Below are positions 17,627 through 27,285 of a stretch of 64,000 bases of DNA, piece by piece. Both the position numbers and the translations under genes were made by a program. How positions within the stretch are numbered: the first letter of the stretch is position 1; each line of letters starts with the position of its first letter. The stretch covers positions 248,001 to 312,000 of the forward strand of contig NZ_BPIM01000001.1 of the NCBI RefSeq assembly GCF_026004115.1. The letters run 5' to 3'. This DNA is from Meiothermus sp. (GTDB taxonomy: Bacteria; Deinococcota; Deinococci; Deinococcales; Thermaceae). The notes beneath the pieces are model-generated. The model worked only from the letters and a program-made list of their open reading frames with translations. It was not told where the DNA came from and ran no database searches.

Positions 17627-17750
17627 TACCGGATTCAAAAAGACAGTTCAAAAAACCAAAAACCCATAGGTTGTCTTTTTGAATCCTAGAGCACTCCCTT
17701 CGGTTGGGTTAGTTCGGCGCCGAAGGGTGACGAACTAACCCAATCTGGTA
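17627..17750 (-). mobile_element. Family B MITE, copy B2 (nested in A2)
   Basis: A 124-bp element running TACCGGATTC to AATCTGGTA, flanked by TTA at 17624-17626 and 17751-17753. It is in reverse orientation to B1. The empty site reconstructed by removal matches the equivalent sequence in copy A1 closely. Confidence 0.88.
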
Positions 17751-17789
17751 TTAGAGGGATCGCAGTGCATACCGATTTCCTGGCTACTA

Positions 17790-17910
17790 AGTACGACAAC
17801 GTTAGGAATTTGCTCTACCCGAAAAGGGGAGCCCATAAGCCGCGCCGCTTTAAACACCGGCCACTTCTTTCACCGTGACCGTCACCGCAAAAATCTAATG
17901 TGGGCGCACT
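17790..17910 (+). mobile_element. Family C MITE, copy C1 (nested in A2)
   Basis: A 121-bp element running AGTACGACAACG to GGGCGCACT, flanked by TA on both sides (17788-17789, 17911-17912). It is nearly identical to C2 at 23770 and to the reverse copy C3 at 33769. It carries no open frame of note. Confidence 0.85.
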
Positions 17911-18009
17911 TAGACCACTAGCGTTTTGCTCTTAAAAGTCTGGCAGGGCTTCTGGCCCGGCCTAAAGGCCATTCTTTATTGAGAAGGGATGAACATGGTT
18001 GAAGTTGCG

Positions 18010-20373
18010 CTATGGCCTTAGCTCCAGCGTCCAGGTCTGGCCCCAGTCGGCGGGACGGGTGCTGAGGGGGATGTACTGTTTGTCGCGCCAGAGCCACAGC
18101 AGATCGTCGAAGTGGGAGCTGAACGCATCGGCGGACTGGCCCATGGGGTAGATGATGCGGCTGTTGTCGGGGTCGGCCAGGTCGAAGAGGGTGCGCAGGC
18201 TGGCCCCGGAGGTGTGCAGGAAGCTGTCCTGGTTGTAGTTGGCCACATTCACGGTGTGCATCGAGCCAGGGGTAGGAATGGTGCGATTAAACAGGCCGCC
18301 AATCAGCGGGGTGGAGGCCAGCGGGGAAGGCAGGGTGGCCTGGTGCAGCCGGCCCCACTGCCAGCGGGCGGGGTCGGGGCCTAAGCGGCGCTCGAGCTCG
18401 GCTCCGGCTTTTTCCAGGGCCTGGGCCATGAACTGCGCACAGTTCTGGATGCCCGAAGCGGCATTTCTGCACCAGCGCCCGTCCTCCCGCAGGGTTTTGA
18501 CGAAGGTGTAGGGCACCGGTGGGTAGCGCAGCTCGAGTTCGTCTTCCAGCATCCGGGAAATCTCGCGGTAGTAGAAGGCGAAAGCGGTAGCCCCCACCGA
18601 GTCCAGCTCGGCCTGCAGATCCCACCCCCGCACCGCATCTTGCAGGCGCCGCGCTGCCTGGCTCTGGGGTTGCAGGGCCAACAGACCCGGCAGCATCTCC
18701 CGGGCAATAATGGAGTACGTATCCCCCTGCCAGCGGGCCATGTCCTCCAGACTGGCTTTGGGCGTGGCCAGAATCAGGTCGCGGATGCGCTGGGCACGGA
18801 AGACCTCGGTGGTGTAGCTGGAGATGTCAGGCCCGCCGTGCGGCAAGACCCGGTTGTTGGCGCTGCTGACAAAACCTTCGCGGGGGTTCACCACCTGTGG
18901 CAAGCGCTCAAAGGCCACATAGCCCTTCCACCGCTGCCCCAGCCGGGCGCTGGCCGGGAATCGCCCATCCCAGTCGCGTATGGGAATCCAGCCCGGCGCA
19001 AAGTAGCCAATGTTGCCGTCCACATCAGCATAGACAAAGTTCTGCATGGGAGCTGCGTAGCGCCTAAGGGCTTCCCGGAATTCGGTGGCATTGCGTGCGC
19101 GGTTTATGCCCAGGTAGGCGTCCAGGGTGGTGTCCTGAGGCTCGAGGCCCGTCCAGCGCACCGCTACGGCCTGGTTCTCGCCGGCAATGGCCGTTCCGGC
19201 GGTCAGGCCAGGCCGCAAGAAAGCCCGGCCCAGATCAGAAATCACCGGGCCGTACTCGCTTTCGCGCACGGTGAGGGTCACCGGGTCGGCCCCCCGCACC
19301 CGGATTACCTCCTGGCGCATGTGCAGCGGCACCAGGCCGGTGGGGGTTCGGTAGGACTGCCCTTCCAAATCCAGCACGAACAAATCCATCACATCGGGCC
19401 GCACATTGGTGGCCCCCCAGGCCACCCGGTCGTTGCGCCCCAAAAACACCCCAGGCACTCCCGGAATGGTGGCCCCAATTGCCCGGTAGCCAGGGCCCTG
19501 CAGATCGGCAATGTACCACAGGGCCGGGTTTTGCAGGCGCAGGTGGGGGTCGTTGGCCAACAGGGGCTTAGCGCTGGTGGTGCGCGAGCCGCTTAGCACC
19601 CAGTTGTTGGAGCCGTGGTCGGGGCTGCGGGGGGCCATGCGCAGGGTTTCGGAAAACTCGGCCAGCTTTTGCATGGCCAGCAGCACGGCCCCAGAAAGCG
19701 CGGCCCGTGGGGTTGGATAGCCGGGCTCGGTCCGCTCCTCGTCGCTGCGAAGGTCGCCCGGCTGCAGGATGGTGGGCCAGCCTTGGGGATACTCCCCCCG
19801 CAGGTCGTTGAACCCTTCCACCCCCACCTTACCCAGGATGAAGGCGTTGTCAATTTCGTCCTGCCAGACCTGCCCCAGGTCGTAGGACTGCAGCTTGCCC
19901 CAGGCCAGGGTGTCGGTAGGCGTCCAGGGCTCTGGGGTAAAGCCCAGCAGGGCAAAAGGCAGGGGCAGGTTTCCTTCGCGGATGAACTGATTGACCCCGG
20001 CCGCGTAGGCTTCCAGGGCACGGCGGGTAAACTCGGTGTGGTTGGGCAGGGAAGCCTGGGCCGCACGGTAGAAGCCCCAGATGCGGAAGAATCGGTCTTG
20101 TTCGACAGCACCACTCCCCAGAATTTCCGACAGCCGGCCCTGCGCGGCGCGGCGGCCCAGCTCCATCTGGAACAACCGGTCGCGCGCGTGCACATAGCCC
20201 TGAGCAAAAAACACATCCATATCGCTCGAGAGGGCCCGGATATGCGGAATACCCCAGCGGTCAAAGGTAATGTTCACCGGCCCCGAAAGCCCCTGCACCT
20301 GGCGCACCTGGTTGGCGGGAACACACGAAGCTAGCAACAAAAGCACGGTTAACCCAAGAAAAAGCCAGCGCAT
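18010..20373 (-). CDS. Penicillin acylase family lipoprotein (Ntn-hydrolase)
   Basis: This is a secreted N-terminal-nucleophile amidase of the penicillin G acylase/AHL acylase family. A lipoprotein signal with the lipobox LLASC (Cys about residue 17) is followed by the alpha subunit region. The processing site is GSNNWVLSG near residue 255, where the Ser becomes the nucleophile after autocleavage. KPLLANDPHLRL and a C-terminal MHTVNVANYNQDSFLHTSGAS are conserved beta-subunit motifs. Its 787 residues are normal. Natural substrates of such enzymes (acyl-homoserine lactones, acyl amides) cannot be decided here. Confidence 0.88.
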   Translation of the reverse strand: MRWLFLGLTVLLLLASCVPANQVRQVQGLSGPVNITFDRWGIPHIRALSSDMDVFFAQGYVHARDRLFQMELGRRAAQGRLSEILGSGAVEQDRFFRIWGFYRAAQASLPNHTEFTRRALEAYAAGVNQFIREGNLPLPFALLGFTPEPWTPTDTLAWGKLQSYDLGQVWQDEIDNAFILGKVGVEGFNDLRGEYPQGWPTILQPGDLRSDEERTEPGYPTPRAALSGAVLLAMQKLAEFSETLRMAPRSPDHGSNNWVLSGSRTTSAKPLLANDPHLRLQNPALWYIADLQGPGYRAIGATIPGVPGVFLGRNDRVAWGATNVRPDVMDLFVLDLEGQSYRTPTGLVPLHMRQEVIRVRGADPVTLTVRESEYGPVISDLGRAFLRPGLTAGTAIAGENQAVAVRWTGLEPQDTTLDAYLGINRARNATEFREALRRYAAPMQNFVYADVDGNIGYFAPGWIPIRDWDGRFPASARLGQRWKGYVAFERLPQVVNPREGFVSSANNRVLPHGGPDISSYTTEVFRAQRIRDLILATPKASLEDMARWQGDTYSIIAREMLPGLLALQPQSQAARRLQDAVRGWDLQAELDSVGATAFAFYYREISRMLEDELELRYPPVPYTFVKTLREDGRWCRNAASGIQNCAQFMAQALEKAGAELERRLGPDPARWQWGRLHQATLPSPLASTPLIGGLFNRTIPTPGSMHTVNVANYNQDSFLHTSGASLRTLFDLADPDNSRIIYPMGQSADAFSSHFDDLLWLWRDKQYIPLSTRPADWGQTWTLELRP

Positions 20374-20439
20374 TGCTCAACCTCCAGACTGGCCTCACTT
20401 TACCCGAATCGAACCCTCTACAATCAAGAGCAACCGGCT

Positions 20440-20563
20440 CTAGTGCACGGGTAACTTGTTTTGCAGCATGTTTTGGAGCCCGTTGATTGCCCTTAGTTGC
20501 GATGTGCAGCCAATTTGGGAGTCACTGAAGAGCATACTGAATTCTTGGTTACCAGACCACTAG
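20440..20563 (-). mobile_element. Family A MITE, copy A4 (intact reference copy)
   Basis: A 124-bp element with CTAG at both ends. The left terminus CTAGTGCACGGGTAACTTG and the reverse complement of the right terminus CTAGTGGTCTGGTAACCAAG form imperfect inverted repeats. This is the most complete copy in the window. Confidence 0.82.
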
Positions 20564-20704
20564 CTATTGGCTAAAGACCTGCCGACTTTCGCGCTGTTCG
20601 CAGACGCGGACGCGTAACCCGGAGGCCACTGTTTAGTCCAGGACACAGGATTCACAAACCCGGATGGCTCGATTTTTGCGAAGAGCGTTCTCACGCGCGG
20701 GTTT
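20564..20704. other. Non-coding stretch between A4 and pilT
   Basis: Together with A4 this fills the 331-bp gap between the acylase and pilT genes. I see no gene or clear terminator in it. Confidence 0.4.
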
Positions 20705-21805
20705 TCAGTATCCGCGCCCAGTAAACTTGGTCAGCATCAGCTTGAGTTCGTGGGGGCTGGTGGCCGAGCCTTCGGCGTCCTCGAGACTGATGTGGCCCTG
20801 GGTATAGAGCTCTACCAGGTGCTGATCGAAGGTTTGCATACCGCGCAGGTTATCCTGCAGCATAGCGTCCTTGATTTGAGGCGTCTTGTTCTCGTCTTTG
20901 ATGAGGTCGCGCACAAAAGGCGTGGCCAACAAAATCTCCAAAGCCAGCATGCGCCCCTGTCCGTCGGCCCTGGGCAGCAAGCGTTGGGAGATGATACCCA
21001 GGAGCGACTCGGCCAGCAGAATGCGGATTTGCAGGTGCTCGTGCAGGGGAAAGAAGTCGATGATGCGGTTGATGGTGCGCACCGAATCGAGTGTATGGAG
21101 GGTGGAAAGCACCAGATGGCCTGTCTGGGCCGCCATGATGGCCGCCTCCACCGTTTCACGGTCGCGCATCTCGCCGATCAGAATCACATCCGGGTCTTGC
21201 CGCATGGCGTACTTGAGACCCGTACTGAAGGAATCGGTGTCTACCCCCACCTCGCGCTGCACCACCAGGCTTTTCTTATGTTTGTGCAAAAACTCGATGG
21301 GGTCTTCGATGGTGACGATGTTTTTGGGGAAGTGCAGGTTGATATGGTCAATCAGGGCAGCCAGGGTAGTGGACTTCCCCGAGCCGGTAGGGCCCGTAAC
21401 AAGCACCAGGCCGCGCTCCTTGGAGGCCAGGTCTTCCATGACCGGACGGGGCAGCCCCAGGGCCTCGAAGCTGGGGATGGTTTCGGCCACCACCCGCATG
21501 ACCAGACCAAAACTGCCGCGCTGGTGAAGCAAATTACAGCGAAAACGGGCCAGACCCGGCACCGTATAGGCGAAGTCCATTTCTTTTTTGTACTCGAGTT
21601 CTTCTTGCTGCATGGGGTTCAGCAAGCTGCGAACGATGGCTTCCACATCGGCTGGCAAAAGCACTTTGCTTCCAAAGGGCTTGAGTTTGCCGTCAATGCG
21701 GACAGTGGGCGGTGCCCCCGCCTGCAAATGAATATCCGAGGCTCGAGCCTGCACCATGCTGCGCAGCATTTCAGCGATGGGAGTGGGGGTTTGGGTGGTA
21801 CTCAT
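20705..21805 (-). CDS. pilT: Type IV pilus retraction ATPase PilT
   Basis: PilT is the cytoplasmic hexameric motor that depolymerises type IV pili, supporting twitching and DNA uptake. The N-terminal PAS-like region has ASDIHLQAGAPPTVRIDG. Walker A GPTGSGKSTT is near residue 137-146, the Asp box contains IEDPIEF, and the Walker B region DVILIGEMRDRETVEAA and the His box STLHTLDSVRTINRIIDFFP are intact. The PilT-specific AIRxLIRE-type tail is replaced by less recognisable sequence. The frame opens at 21853, but MSTTQTPTPIAEML (ATG 21805) matches the family N-terminus. Confidence 0.92.
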   Translation of the reverse strand: MSTTQTPTPIAEMLRSMVQARASDIHLQAGAPPTVRIDGKLKPFGSKVLLPADVEAIVRSLLNPMQQEELEYKKEMDFAYTVPGLARFRCNLLHQRGSFGLVMRVVAETIPSFEALGLPRPVMEDLASKERGLVLVTGPTGSGKSTTLAALIDHINLHFPKNIVTIEDPIEFLHKHKKSLVVQREVGVDTDSFSTGLKYAMRQDPDVILIGEMRDRETVEAAIMAAQTGHLVLSTLHTLDSVRTINRIIDFFPLHEHLQIRILLAESLLGIISQRLLPRADGQGRMLALEILLATPFVRDLIKDENKTPQIKDAMLQDNLRGMQTFDQHLVELYTQGHISLEDAEGSATSPHELKLMLTKFTGRGY

Positions 21806-22185
21806 CTGGAGGCTCCCTTGGGTCACTTGATTAGGTGGATTGGATCGGGGCAACCAGAAGCTGTAGCCCTGCCGGCATTACAATGAGTGCACTTTTCGAT
21901 ATCAGCTGGTACAGCGATACCGTTGCACCTTTCCAACCCACGCTCAGAGTATATTTCACCCTTTCTCAAAAGGCTGCCCTAAATGAACAAAGCTTAACAT
22001 TAGAACCGAGCGGTCACACTGTTCTCTTGTGAGGTGTTGCTGGATTGGCCTGGAGCGAATTGCCGAGGGCCCAAAGCCAAATGACCTTGTGGCATGGCCA
22101 GCACCTCGACCCCCGCTTCGGCAAACTACCGGCAACACACCGCGCTCTCAAGACCTAAGCCAGACACCCAGCGCGCTACTCCAGA
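21806..22185. other. Intergenic region between pilT and the M28 peptidase
   Basis: No supported gene. It is the upstream region of pilT on the minus strand. The string CTCAAAAGGCTGCCCTAA near 21965 recurs in slightly changed form near 52667, so it may be a relic of another dispersed repeat. Confidence 0.4.
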
Positions 22186-23244
22186 TCAGGCCAGCTGGCG
22201 CACCAGCGTGCGTGCGTAGTTCAGGGTTTCTTCTACCGCACCCCAGTCCACCCCATCGGGGCGGTCGGAAGGCCAGTGCCAGTGGGGGGGTGTGCCATTC
22301 TCCAGGCGAATGAGCGTGAGGCAAGGAATGTTTCGGGCCGCAAAGGGGCGGGTATCGAAAAAGGCCAGGCGGTACGCCAGAGGTTGCGCACCCGGGATGG
22401 TTCGGGCTTGCTCGAGCAGAACCCCCAGGTAAGCATGGTAGACCAGCATGCCCTCGCCGGTGGCATAAAACAGCTCGCCTTTGCCCACATTGTCGATGTT
22501 GAGCACCAGCGCATCGGGTGGAACCCGTCCCGAACGCGCCAGGTGCTCAGCTCCCTTGGCCCCCACTTCTTCGCTGCCGGTAAGCGCCAGAATCACCCGG
22601 TAGTCCGGCAGGGGATCTTTCGTCAGTTCCTTGAACAGGGCCACCGCTACCGCCACCCCGGTCGCGTTGTCGTTGGCCCCGTTGACATAGGGCTCACGAA
22701 ACTCCCGCAAGGTCAGGAGGGCGGCCTGCACCAGAAAGTACAGGCCCAGCAACTGCGATACCACCGGCACCAGGGCGCCAAAGGGCAGCGCCGTAGCCAG
22801 CACTGCATTGATTAGAAAATTACGCCGGAAAAACCGAACCTGCTTTGGGTGGTAGAGGAAAAAGGACTTGGCCGTATCGAAATGGGCCATCAAAACCAGC
22901 GTTTTGTGGCCCTGACCGGTCTGGGCCAGCACATTCTGCGAGGGGTAGCGGTCGAAGAACCGCCGCCACGGTACCCACCAGCCCGAAAAATGCGCCCAGA
23001 AGCCATAGGTTCCCAGCAGTGCCAGCCACCAAAGCCCCCCCAAACTGCCCACGGCCAGCAAAAGGCTAATCAGGATGAGTTCGGGGCCATAGCTGCGGGG
23101 GGCCTGGAAGGTCTGGACTTCAAGCGAGATATCCGCTCCCAGACGGGCCAGGTAATCTTTGAGCTGCTGGGCCATCTGGGCCTCGAGGGCCGTTGCACTC
23201 CCCCGGTGCGGCAAGGCGCAAATAGCTTCCCAGAGTTTTCGCAC
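22186..23244 (-). CDS. M28 family zinc aminopeptidase, membrane-associated
   Basis: A co-catalytic zinc peptidase of the M28 group. Metal and catalytic motifs are LMAHFDTA, GANDNATGVAVA and ALTGSEEVGAKGAEH, plus NIDNVGKG further on. Unusually, two pairs of strongly hydrophobic stretches (around residues 53-95 and 146-180) precede and interrupt the catalytic part, so the enzyme is probably membrane-anchored. The start is a GTG preceded by TAAGG. The substrate is likely peptides, unspecified. Confidence 0.82.
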   Translation of the reverse strand: MRKLWEAICALPHRGSATALEAQMAQQLKDYLARLGADISLEVQTFQAPRSYGPELILISLLLAVGSLGGLWWLALLGTYGFWAHFSGWWVPWRRFFDRYPSQNVLAQTGQGHKTLVLMAHFDTAKSFFLYHPKQVRFFRRNFLINAVLATALPFGALVPVVSQLLGLYFLVQAALLTLREFREPYVNGANDNATGVAVAVALFKELTKDPLPDYRVILALTGSEEVGAKGAEHLARSGRVPPDALVLNIDNVGKGELFYATGEGMLVYHAYLGVLLEQARTIPGAQPLAYRLAFFDTRPFAARNIPCLTLIRLENGTPPHWHWPSDRPDGVDWGAVEETLNYARTLVRQLA

Positions 23245-23374
23245 GACCTTAGCATAAGGCTCAAAGCCCTACGCTGAAAGCAAAAGACTGGGTGCTGGCC
23301 GTTGACGGCTTTACCCCGTGCTCTGTGCGCCAAGCCCTTGGTTCTCGTAAAGTCCAGGGCTTAAACTTAAGGAC

Positions 23375-23662
23375 ATGGGCAAGAAACGTCGGGAAGAAAA
23401 GCTCAAGCGCAAAGCACAGCAGCGCACGCCACTTTCGGGCCGGGACATGCTGCGCATTTTTCCCAGCCTGTTGTTGCGGGCCTTTATTGTGGTCATGCCC
23501 CTCACCCTGCTCATGACCTTCCTGGGGGCCAGTGGGGTGACGCTGTTCAACAACTTCTGGGTACAGATGGGTGCTTACCTGGCGGCCTACATCGTGTTCA
23601 ACAAGTTTATTTTTGGCCCCGTCCGTAACTACCGCCCGGCCAACCCGCCCAACGCAAAGTAG
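23375..23662 (+). CDS. Small conserved-looking membrane protein
   Basis: A 95-residue protein not recognised as any named family. A basic N-terminus (MGKKRREEKLKRKAQQ) is followed by two hydrophobic segments (about residues 33-55 and 60-82). It ends in a short proline-rich tail. The basic head suggests a cytoplasmic N-terminus. It stands alone between the M28 peptidase (divergent) and repeat C2. Confidence 0.6.
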   Translation: MGKKRREEKLKRKAQQRTPLSGRDMLRIFPSLLLRAFIVVMPLTLLMTFLGASGVTLFNNFWVQMGAYLAAYIVFNKFIFGPVRNYRPANPPNAK

Positions 23663-23769
23663 ATTAAAGTTTCATGTCACAGGTCTCCGGTTGCAAGGCA
23701 AAAGCGCGTCTGAGGCCATAGGGTCACGGGATTCTGCTGCAATAGCGGGGGTAGGCTACATCGTTCGTA

Positions 23770-23890
23770 AGTACAACAACGTTAGGAATTTGCTCTACCC
23801 GAAAAGGGGAGCCCATAAGCTGCGCCGCTTTAAAGACCGGCCACTTCTTTCACCGAGACCGTCACCACAAAAATCTAATGTGGGCGCACT
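23770..23890 (+). mobile_element. Family C MITE, copy C2
   Basis: A 121-bp element running AGTACAACAACG to GGGCGCACT, flanked by TA (23768-23769, 23891-23892). It occupies most of the 308-bp gap between the small membrane protein gene and rsfS. Confidence 0.82.
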
Positions 23891-23970
23891 TAGAACGACT
23901 ACACGATTCAGGCTTTCAGATTTCGGCCTTTTCAGCATTATAAGTTGGAGCAACCCTGGAAATAGGGCGC

Positions 23971-24315
23971 TTATATCCGCTTTGCGTCGGCCCAAAAGCC
24001 TTCCAGGTCGTAGTACTCGCGGGCTTCGGCGCTCATCAGGTGCACCAGCACCGGGCCATAGTCCAGCAGCACCCAGCGAGGGCTGGGGCCCTCGACCTTA
24101 TTCGCCCGGATGCCTTCGTCTTCCTGGAGCTTTTCCCGCACGGCCCGCTCGAGGGCTTGCAGGTGGGGCTGGGAGGTTCCGGTGGCAATCACAAAGTAGT
24201 CCAGCGAGTCGGAAACACCGGTCAGGTCGAGCGCAACCACGTTCTCGGCCTTTTTGTCCTCCAGGGCTTGTTTGATGTGCTCAATTAGCGTTTGGGTATC
24301 AATGGTTTTGACCAT
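23971..24315 (-). CDS. rsfS: Ribosomal silencing factor RsfS
   Basis: RsfS binds ribosomal protein L14 and blocks subunit joining under nutrient limitation. The 114-residue protein carries the family core: NVVALDLTGVSDSLDYFVIATGTS, then GPSPRWVLLDYGPVLVHLMSAEAREYYDLE. A GAGG sits just before the ATG, with TATAAT a little further upstream. It follows obg. YqeK, often clustered with RsfS, is about 2.3 kb upstream. Confidence 0.94.
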   Translation of the reverse strand: MVKTIDTQTLIEHIKQALEDKKAENVVALDLTGVSDSLDYFVIATGTSQPHLQALERAVREKLQEDEGIRANKVEGPSPRWVLLDYGPVLVHLMSAEAREYYDLEGFWADAKRI

Positions 24316-24347
24316 TCGACCTCATTATACACAATGGGTTGCCCTGC

Positions 24348-25598
<1,251 letters not shown>

Positions 25599-25604
25599 AA
25601 GCAA

Positions 25605-25650
25605 AAGCTAAAAGCCGAAGGCCGAGCTCGGGGCTTCAGCCTTCGGCTAG
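25605..25650 (-). terminator. Hairpin terminator or attenuator between rpmA and obg
   Basis: The perfect 10-bp stem AGCCGAAGGC/GCCTTCGGCT (25613-25648) is followed on the minus strand by TTTTAGCTTTTGC. It lies just before the obg start, so it may reduce rather than stop read-through from rplU-rpmA into obg. Confidence 0.6.
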
Positions 25651-25659
25651 CGGCAAAAA

Positions 25660-25935
25660 TTAGTCGCCGGCCCTGGCCAGCTCGATGGGTTTGACCCGCA
25701 CAAAGCGGCCCTTGCGGCCCTTGTCGGCAAACTCCACCACCCCGTCTACCAGGGCGAACAGGGTGTAATCGCGGCCCTGGCCCACCCCCTCGCCGGCGCG
25801 GAACTTGGTGCCGCGCTGGCGCACGAGCACGTTGCCGGCCTTGACTACCTGGCCCTCAAAGCGCTTGACCCCCAGGCGCTTGGCTTGGCTGTCGCGCCCG
25901 TTTTTGGTTGAACCCAGACCTTTTTTGTGTGCCAT
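25660..25935 (-). CDS. rpmA: 50S ribosomal protein L27
   Basis: L27 lies near the peptidyl transferase centre. The N-terminus [16 protein letters not shown] and the motif [19 protein letters not shown] are invariant family features. Its 91 residues are normal. A strong GGAGGG ribosome-binding site precedes the ATG. It is the second gene of the rplU-rpmA-obg operon. Confidence 0.97.
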   Translation of the reverse strand: MAHKKGLGSTKNGRDSQAKRLGVKRFEGQVVKAGNVLVRQRGTKFRAGEGVGQGRDYTLFALVDGVVEFADKGRKGRFVRVKPIELARAGD

Positions 25936-25959
25936 ATAGTCCCTCCAGGACGCTGAAGG

Positions 25960-25991
25960 CTGAAAGCTAGACTCTAGCTACTGGCTTTCAG
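25960..25991 (-). repeat. Intergenic hairpin between rplU and rpmA
   Basis: CTGAAAGC and GCTTTCAG form an 8-bp stem with an inner CTAG-containing part. Similar AGCTGATAGC/GCTATCAGC-type hairpins occur between ATPase genes at 61281 and before obg at 25613. Confidence 0.5.
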
Positions 25992-25996
25992 CAGTT

Positions 25997-26302
25997 TTAT
26001 GCGCGAATCTCCTTCACCACAATCTCGGTGTAGGGCTGGCGGTGGCCCCGCTTGCGGCGGTAGTGGATCTTGGCCTTGAACTTGGCCACCACCACCTTTT
26101 TGCCTTTACCGTGCTCGACCACCTCGGCCACCACCTTGGCGCCGGGTACGGTGGGGCTGCCAATCACGGTCTTCTCGCCGCCCAGCATCAGGGCGTCAAA
26201 CTCCACGGTGTCGCCGGGGTTGGCCTCGAGCTTCTCCACGCGCAGCTTGCTGCCTGCCTCTGCGCGGTACTGTTTACCACCCGTCTTGATGATTGCGTAC
26301 AT
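25997..26302 (-). CDS. rplU: 50S ribosomal protein L21
   Basis: L21 is a 23S-binding ribosomal protein. [17 protein letters not shown] at the start and the C-terminal [11 protein letters not shown] are diagnostic. The start at ATG 26302 follows GGAGAG with good spacing. A two-codon longer form from a GTG is possible. It is the first gene of the operon, behind a strong promoter and a structured leader. Confidence 0.96.
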   Translation of the reverse strand: MYAIIKTGGKQYRAEAGSKLRVEKLEANPGDTVEFDALMLGGEKTVIGSPTVPGAKVVAEVVEHGKGKKVVVAKFKAKIHYRRKRGHRQPYTEIVVKEIRA

Positions 26303-26314
26303 GACCACACTCTC

Positions 26315-26380
26315 CAGTTAGCCGTTTGGGATGCTGGTGCAATCCAACAAACAACTCGGGTCTTTTGACCCAGCCAACTG
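26315..26380 (-). promoter_or_regulatory. Structured leader of rplU
   Basis: On the minus strand CAGTTGGC (26373-26380) can pair with GCTAACTG (26315-26322), enclosing the hairpin GGGTC-AAAA-GACCC (26358-26371). The closing stem touches the ribosome-binding site, which fits autoregulation by a ribosomal protein. This is inferred from sequence only. Confidence 0.4.
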
Positions 26381-26383
26381 ACA

Positions 26384-26412
26384 ACTATAGCGGCTATGGC
26401 GAATTGTTTCAA
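26384..26412 (-). promoter_or_regulatory. Promoter of rplU-rpmA-obg
   Basis: TTGAAA (26407-26412) and TATAGT (26384-26389) on the minus strand, 17 bp apart, about 80 bp before the rplU start. This is one of the best promoter matches in the window. Confidence 0.65.
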
Positions 26413-26635
26413 GTAGCGCCCAGGCATCAGAGCGGCTCCACCGAGCGGCAGCTTTCACAAAAACGAAGCGTCTGAAGGCTCATCCCTATCAAGTCAGGGC
26501 GAGGGAAACGATACGCAGACTCGATGTAGAAGGATAGGGCAATCCAGCTTGGAAATTTCCAGAAATGTGGTAGGCTCTCTTTTGCGGATGGGCAGGAGTT
26601 CCCAAACCTGCTCCCGCCCTCGGCGGAGGCTTCAC
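26413..26635. other. Upstream region between rplU promoter and yqeK
   Basis: No gene supported. It holds the divergent control region of yqeK. GGCGGAGGC just before 26636 supplies its ribosome-binding site. Confidence 0.4.
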
Positions 26636-27206
26636 TTGATAAGCACCATCTCTGTCGTTGATCTGGCCGAAAGAGTGCGCCAGCAGGTTAAGCCTGAGCG
26701 CTACGAACATATTTTGCGGGTCGCCGAGCTGGCCGCTGAAATTGCCAGAGCAAACGCGCTTGATGTGGAGAAAATCTACCTGGCGGCCATCCTGCACGAT
26801 GCTGCACGCGATTTGAGCGAACAGCAGTTGACAGAGCTTGCACCGCCGGAAATAGCGCTCGAGCGCAACCATCCCTTATCGCTTCATGGGCGCGCTGGGC
26901 GCAAGTTGGCCGAGCAATGGGGCATTGAGGATGAAGAGGTGCTCGAGGCCATCGAGGGCCATGTTTACGGGGTTCGCCCCGAGCACAGAATCGGCATGGC
27001 GCTTTATGTTGCCGATGTTTCCGAGCCGGGCCGTGGGGTCAATCAGGATATTCGCGACCTGGCGCTGTCGGGGCGGCTTCGAGGAAGCCTACCAAAAAGC
27101 GGTCCTGTGCAAAGTCAAATACCTGCAAAGCAAAGGTATCGAGCCCCATCCTCGCACCCTGGCAGCCTACAAAGCGATCATGGAGCAGCGCGGCGAGGAC
27201 TGCTAG
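26636..27206 (+). pseudogene. yqeK: HD-domain hydrolase YqeK, with a +1 frameshift
   Basis: YqeK homologues hydrolyse diadenosine tetraphosphate. The frame starts at TTG 26636 (ISTISVVDLAERV) behind GGAGG and carries the HD motifs RYEHILRVAELA, LAAILHDAARDLS and NHPLSLHGRAG. Near 27070-27073 a run of four G shifts the frame. The C-terminus (FEEAYQKAVLCKVKYLQSKG, ending MEQRGEDC) continues in the next frame to 27206. One G fewer gives an uninterrupted protein of about 189 residues. All catalytic motifs lie before the shift. It may be a sequencing error or a recent mutation. Confidence 0.8.
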
Positions 27207-27210
27207 TTTT

Positions 27211-27237
27211 GCCCTGGGTACTCCCCAGGGCTTTTTT
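27211..27237 (+). terminator. Intrinsic terminator after yqeK
   Basis: GCCCTGGG and CCCAGGGC form an 8-bp stem around TACTC, followed by CTTTTTTGG. It separates yqeK from the LCP gene. Confidence 0.8.
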
Positions 27238-27285
27238 GGGTGGTCTATTACCCTCCCATCGGCCAGGTTTTGTAATCTATGGGTC

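Larger units (their letters stand above)
17548..17921 (-). mobile_element. Family A MITE, copy A2, interrupted by B2 and C1
   Basis: The A element begins with CTAGTGCACGGG at 17548 and ends in ACCACTAG at 17921, a span of 374 bp. Inside it lie B2 with its TTA duplication (127 bp) and C1 with its TA duplication (123 bp). Subtracting both leaves 124 bp, the same length as intact copy A4. The pieces align in order with A1 and A4. The first CTAG overlaps the thrS stop codon. Confidence 0.85.

Noticed and set aside
24040-24288. Plus-strand frame opposite rsfS
   Set aside because: Antisense shadow without start signals.
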